Shown here piece by piece: positions 13,873 through 15,131 of a DNA stretch of 15,131 bases. The translations under genes were made by a program, and so were the position numbers. Origin of the DNA: Ilumatobacteraceae bacterium (GTDB taxonomy: Bacteria > Actinomycetota > Acidimicrobiia > Acidimicrobiales > Ilumatobacteraceae); NCBI GenBank assembly GCA_025456105.1, contig JALOLG010000005.1, positions 1 through 15,131 of the forward strand. Direction: 5' to 3'. The notes beneath the pieces are model-generated. The model searched no databases and was not told where the DNA came from. It saw nothing but the letters and a program-made list of their open reading frames with translations. Every line of letters begins with the position of its first letter. The first letter of the stretch is position 1.

Positions 13873-14796
13873 TCAGATCACGATGGTGGCGCCGACGAAC
13901 TCGACGCTGAACGCCTCGCACCACACGAGCGCCGTGTACGCGCCCGGGGCGAGCACGGTGCCGGCGGGCAGCTCGTAGTTCTGGTCACCGACGTTGCCCT
14001 TCAGCGCACCGAGGTGGATCGACCCAGCCGGCAGCGAGACCTGGTCGGCGCCGGGCACGAGGTACACCTCGAGGTCGGGACCGTTCTCGATGTCGAAGCG
14101 CTCGAAGCGGAGCACGAGTGATCCGTCCGGGTTCTGGAAGATGCCGGCGTCACCCGTTCCGGAGTGGCCGGCGAGCCCGACGAACTGACCCGCCCCGAGC
14201 AGGACCGGCCCACTGGGCGGCGGCGGGGGTGGCGCCGGTTCGGCTGGTGCGACGGTCGTCGGGCCGGGCGTCGGTGCCGGCGCGCTCTCGGCGAGCGGCG
14301 CACTCGACGCGGCCGGCGGGTCGCCCTCGGCCCCGGCGGTCGCCGGGACCGAGGGCGGTGCACTTGCGGGTGCGGGGGCTGGAGCCGGCGCCTCGGCGCC
14401 GGAGCCGGTCTGCTCGGCGATCGAGGTGGCGAAGCTCTCGTCCACCACGTCGTCGACGAAGTACGGCGAGATCAGCCACCAGCTCACGATCACCAGCGGA
14501 ACGGCGAGCACGATCACACGGACGAGCGGCGGCACGCGGAGCCAGAGCATCGCGACGAGGGCGAGTGCCGCGAGCAGCGTGCCGCCGAGCGTGAACAGCA
14601 ACGTCCGCTCGTTCTCGAACGGGGCTTCGAGGATGTCCGGCTCGAGGATCACCAGCACGATCGTCACGGCCACGATCAGCGCCGCGGTGACGATCTCCAG
14701 GCGGGAGATGCGGCCGATCAGCGTCGGTGCCGGGGAGCTCGCAGCCGCCCCGCCGTCGAGTCCGGACTCCTGGGGGGTCGAGGTGTCGAGTTGCAT
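13873..14796 (-). CDS. Membrane protein with C-terminal DM13 domain
   Basis: A 307-aa protein. Residues 33-52, about 65-86 and about 91-111 are hydrophobic membrane helices. A low-complexity Pro/Ala linker follows (about 134-197, with repeated PA units and a six-proline run). The C-terminal 110 residues (about 198-307) match the DM13 domain as I know it, including GIFQNPDGSLVLRFERFDIENGPDLEVYL, YELPAGT and the conserved cysteine context YTALVWCEAFSVEF (Cys293). DM13 domains are thought to act in extracytoplasmic redox or electron-transfer processes; that role is from family literature and not shown here. With three helices and a short N-terminus inside, the domain would lie outside the membrane. 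ATG 14796 is chosen because upstream in-frame extensions (to GTG 14877) lose coding character; no clear ribosome site precedes it. Confidence 0.85.
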   Translation of the reverse strand: MQLDTSTPQESGLDGGAAASSPAPTLIGRISRLEIVTAALIVAVTIVLVILEPDILEAPFENERTLLFTLGGTLLAALALVAMLWLRVPPLVRVIVLAVPLVIVSWWLISPYFVDDVVDESFATSIAEQTGSGAEAPAPAPAPASAPPSVPATAGAEGDPPAASSAPLAESAPAPTPGPTTVAPAEPAPPPPPPSGPVLLGAGQFVGLAGHSGTGDAGIFQNPDGSLVLRFERFDIENGPDLEVYLVPGADQVSLPAGSIHLGALKGNVGDQNYELPAGTVLAPGAYTALVWCEAFSVEFVGATIVI

Positions 14797-14906
14797 GTGG
14801 GGAGCAACCCGTCGCCTCGACGATGGAGTCCCGATCTCCCATGAACAGACGCGAAACGATGTCGGACGGCCGCGCACCGTGCTCGGGTGCCCGTCACGCC
14901 GCAGGG

Positions 14907-15027
14907 TCAGCCGTCGGGCACGACGGTGATCAGGACGTTGCCGATCTTCTGCTGGGTCTCCACGTACCGGTCGGCGTCGACGATCCTCCCGAGGGTCGTC
15001 GGGATGCGACTGGATCGAGGAACCTGC
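14907..15027 (-). pseudogene. Decayed 3' end of a medium-chain oxidoreductase
   Basis: Only about 30 codons are recognisable, ending in TTLGRIVDADRYVETQQKIGNVLITVVPDG and a stop at 14907. The block RYVETQQKIGNVLITV is the familiar C-terminal signature of zinc-type/quinone-oxidoreductase-like medium-chain dehydrogenases. No start codon with a ribosome site and no Rossmann domain precede it: the frame runs back into the VOC gene, which is coded in another frame. Even within the remnant, the helix normally before the RYVET segment looks shortened. This is a relic, cut off where the VOC gene now ends. Confidence 0.6.
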
Positions 15028-15131
15028 TCAGCGGTAGGAGCGGAGCTCGACTCGATTGCCGTCCGGGTCGCGCAGGTACACGCCACGGCCGATGCCGCGT
15101 GCGCCGAACAGGTCGGCGGGCCCCATCTCAA
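15028..15131 (-). CDS. VOC (glyoxalase/bleomycin-resistance fold) protein, C-terminal end
   Basis: The last 34 codons of a gene that begins beyond the right edge. They read EMGPADLFGARGIGRG, then VYLRDPDGNRVELRSYR and a stop at 15028. YLRDPDGNxVEL is the characteristic closing strand pair of vicinal-oxygen-chelate proteins, in which the Glu (VEL) is a metal ligand in many members. Which subfamily it belongs to (lyase, dioxygenase or resistance protein) cannot be told from this fragment. Immediately downstream lies the oxidoreductase relic. Confidence 0.85.
   Translation of the reverse strand, partial: EMGPADLFGARGIGRGVYLRDPDGNRVELRSYR

Noticed and set aside
14797..14877. N-terminal extension of the DM13 protein to GTG 14877
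   Set aside because: The added codons lose G/C bias at third positions and have no ribosome site, so the start at 14796 is better.
1..15131. Possible CRISPR array, tRNA, transposon or phage module
   Set aside because: No regularly spaced repeats, no tRNA-like cloverleaf and no transposase or integrase motif were seen by reading; a dedicated scan was not possible.

Overview
The window is about 15 kb of very GC-rich, densely packed bacterial DNA. It has strong G/C bias at third codon positions, frequent GTG starts, AGGAGG-type ribosome sites and several four-base ATGA gene overlaps. The gene families (UPF0303, PNPOx-GAF-winged helix, a neocarzinostatin-like secreted protein, DM13) suggest a high-GC actinobacterium, perhaps of the Acidimicrobiia. 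This placement is inferred from style and gene content; there is no marker gene here. I see no rRNA, tRNA, CRISPR array, insertion sequence or phage gene.

Layout. Positions 1-2578 (minus strand) hold an AdhP-like zinc alcohol dehydrogenase, a lipoprotein and a secreted helical protein that runs off the left edge; the last two overlap by ATGA. Positions 2854-7378 (plus strand) hold a double-SRPBCC protein, an isopenicillin-N-synthase-like 2-oxoglutarate/Fe(II) oxygenase, a short TrmO tRNA methyltransferase, a TetR regulator, an unknown 192-aa protein and a UPF0303 protein. Two starts in this run, those of the oxygenase and the TetR gene, are each preceded by TACGTT exactly 8 nt upstream, which suggests leaderless transcription. 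The run collides with a minus-strand drug-efflux-type MFS transporter (7371-8585), and the two stop codons share the palindrome TCACGTGA.

From 8791 to 10986 lies a 731-aa secreted protein. It carries ten cysteines that fall into five pairs, and modules that resemble the neocarzinostatin/macromomycin apoprotein fold. A perfect 17-bp hairpin separates it from a minus-strand pair (11048-12882): a small PNPOx-type split-barrel protein, and an ATGA-coupled 455-aa protein that joins a PNPOx-like barrel, a GAF domain and a C-terminal winged helix. Divergent from this pair is a hemerythrin-like HHE protein (13068-13793). The 185-bp gap between them carries paired direct repeats and a dyad. Together these three genes look like a flavin/iron sensing or stress-response cassette.

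The right end (13873-15131, minus strand) has a membrane protein with a DM13 domain, the decayed 3' end of a medium-chain oxidoreductase, and the C-terminal end of a VOC (glyoxalase-fold) protein that runs off the window.
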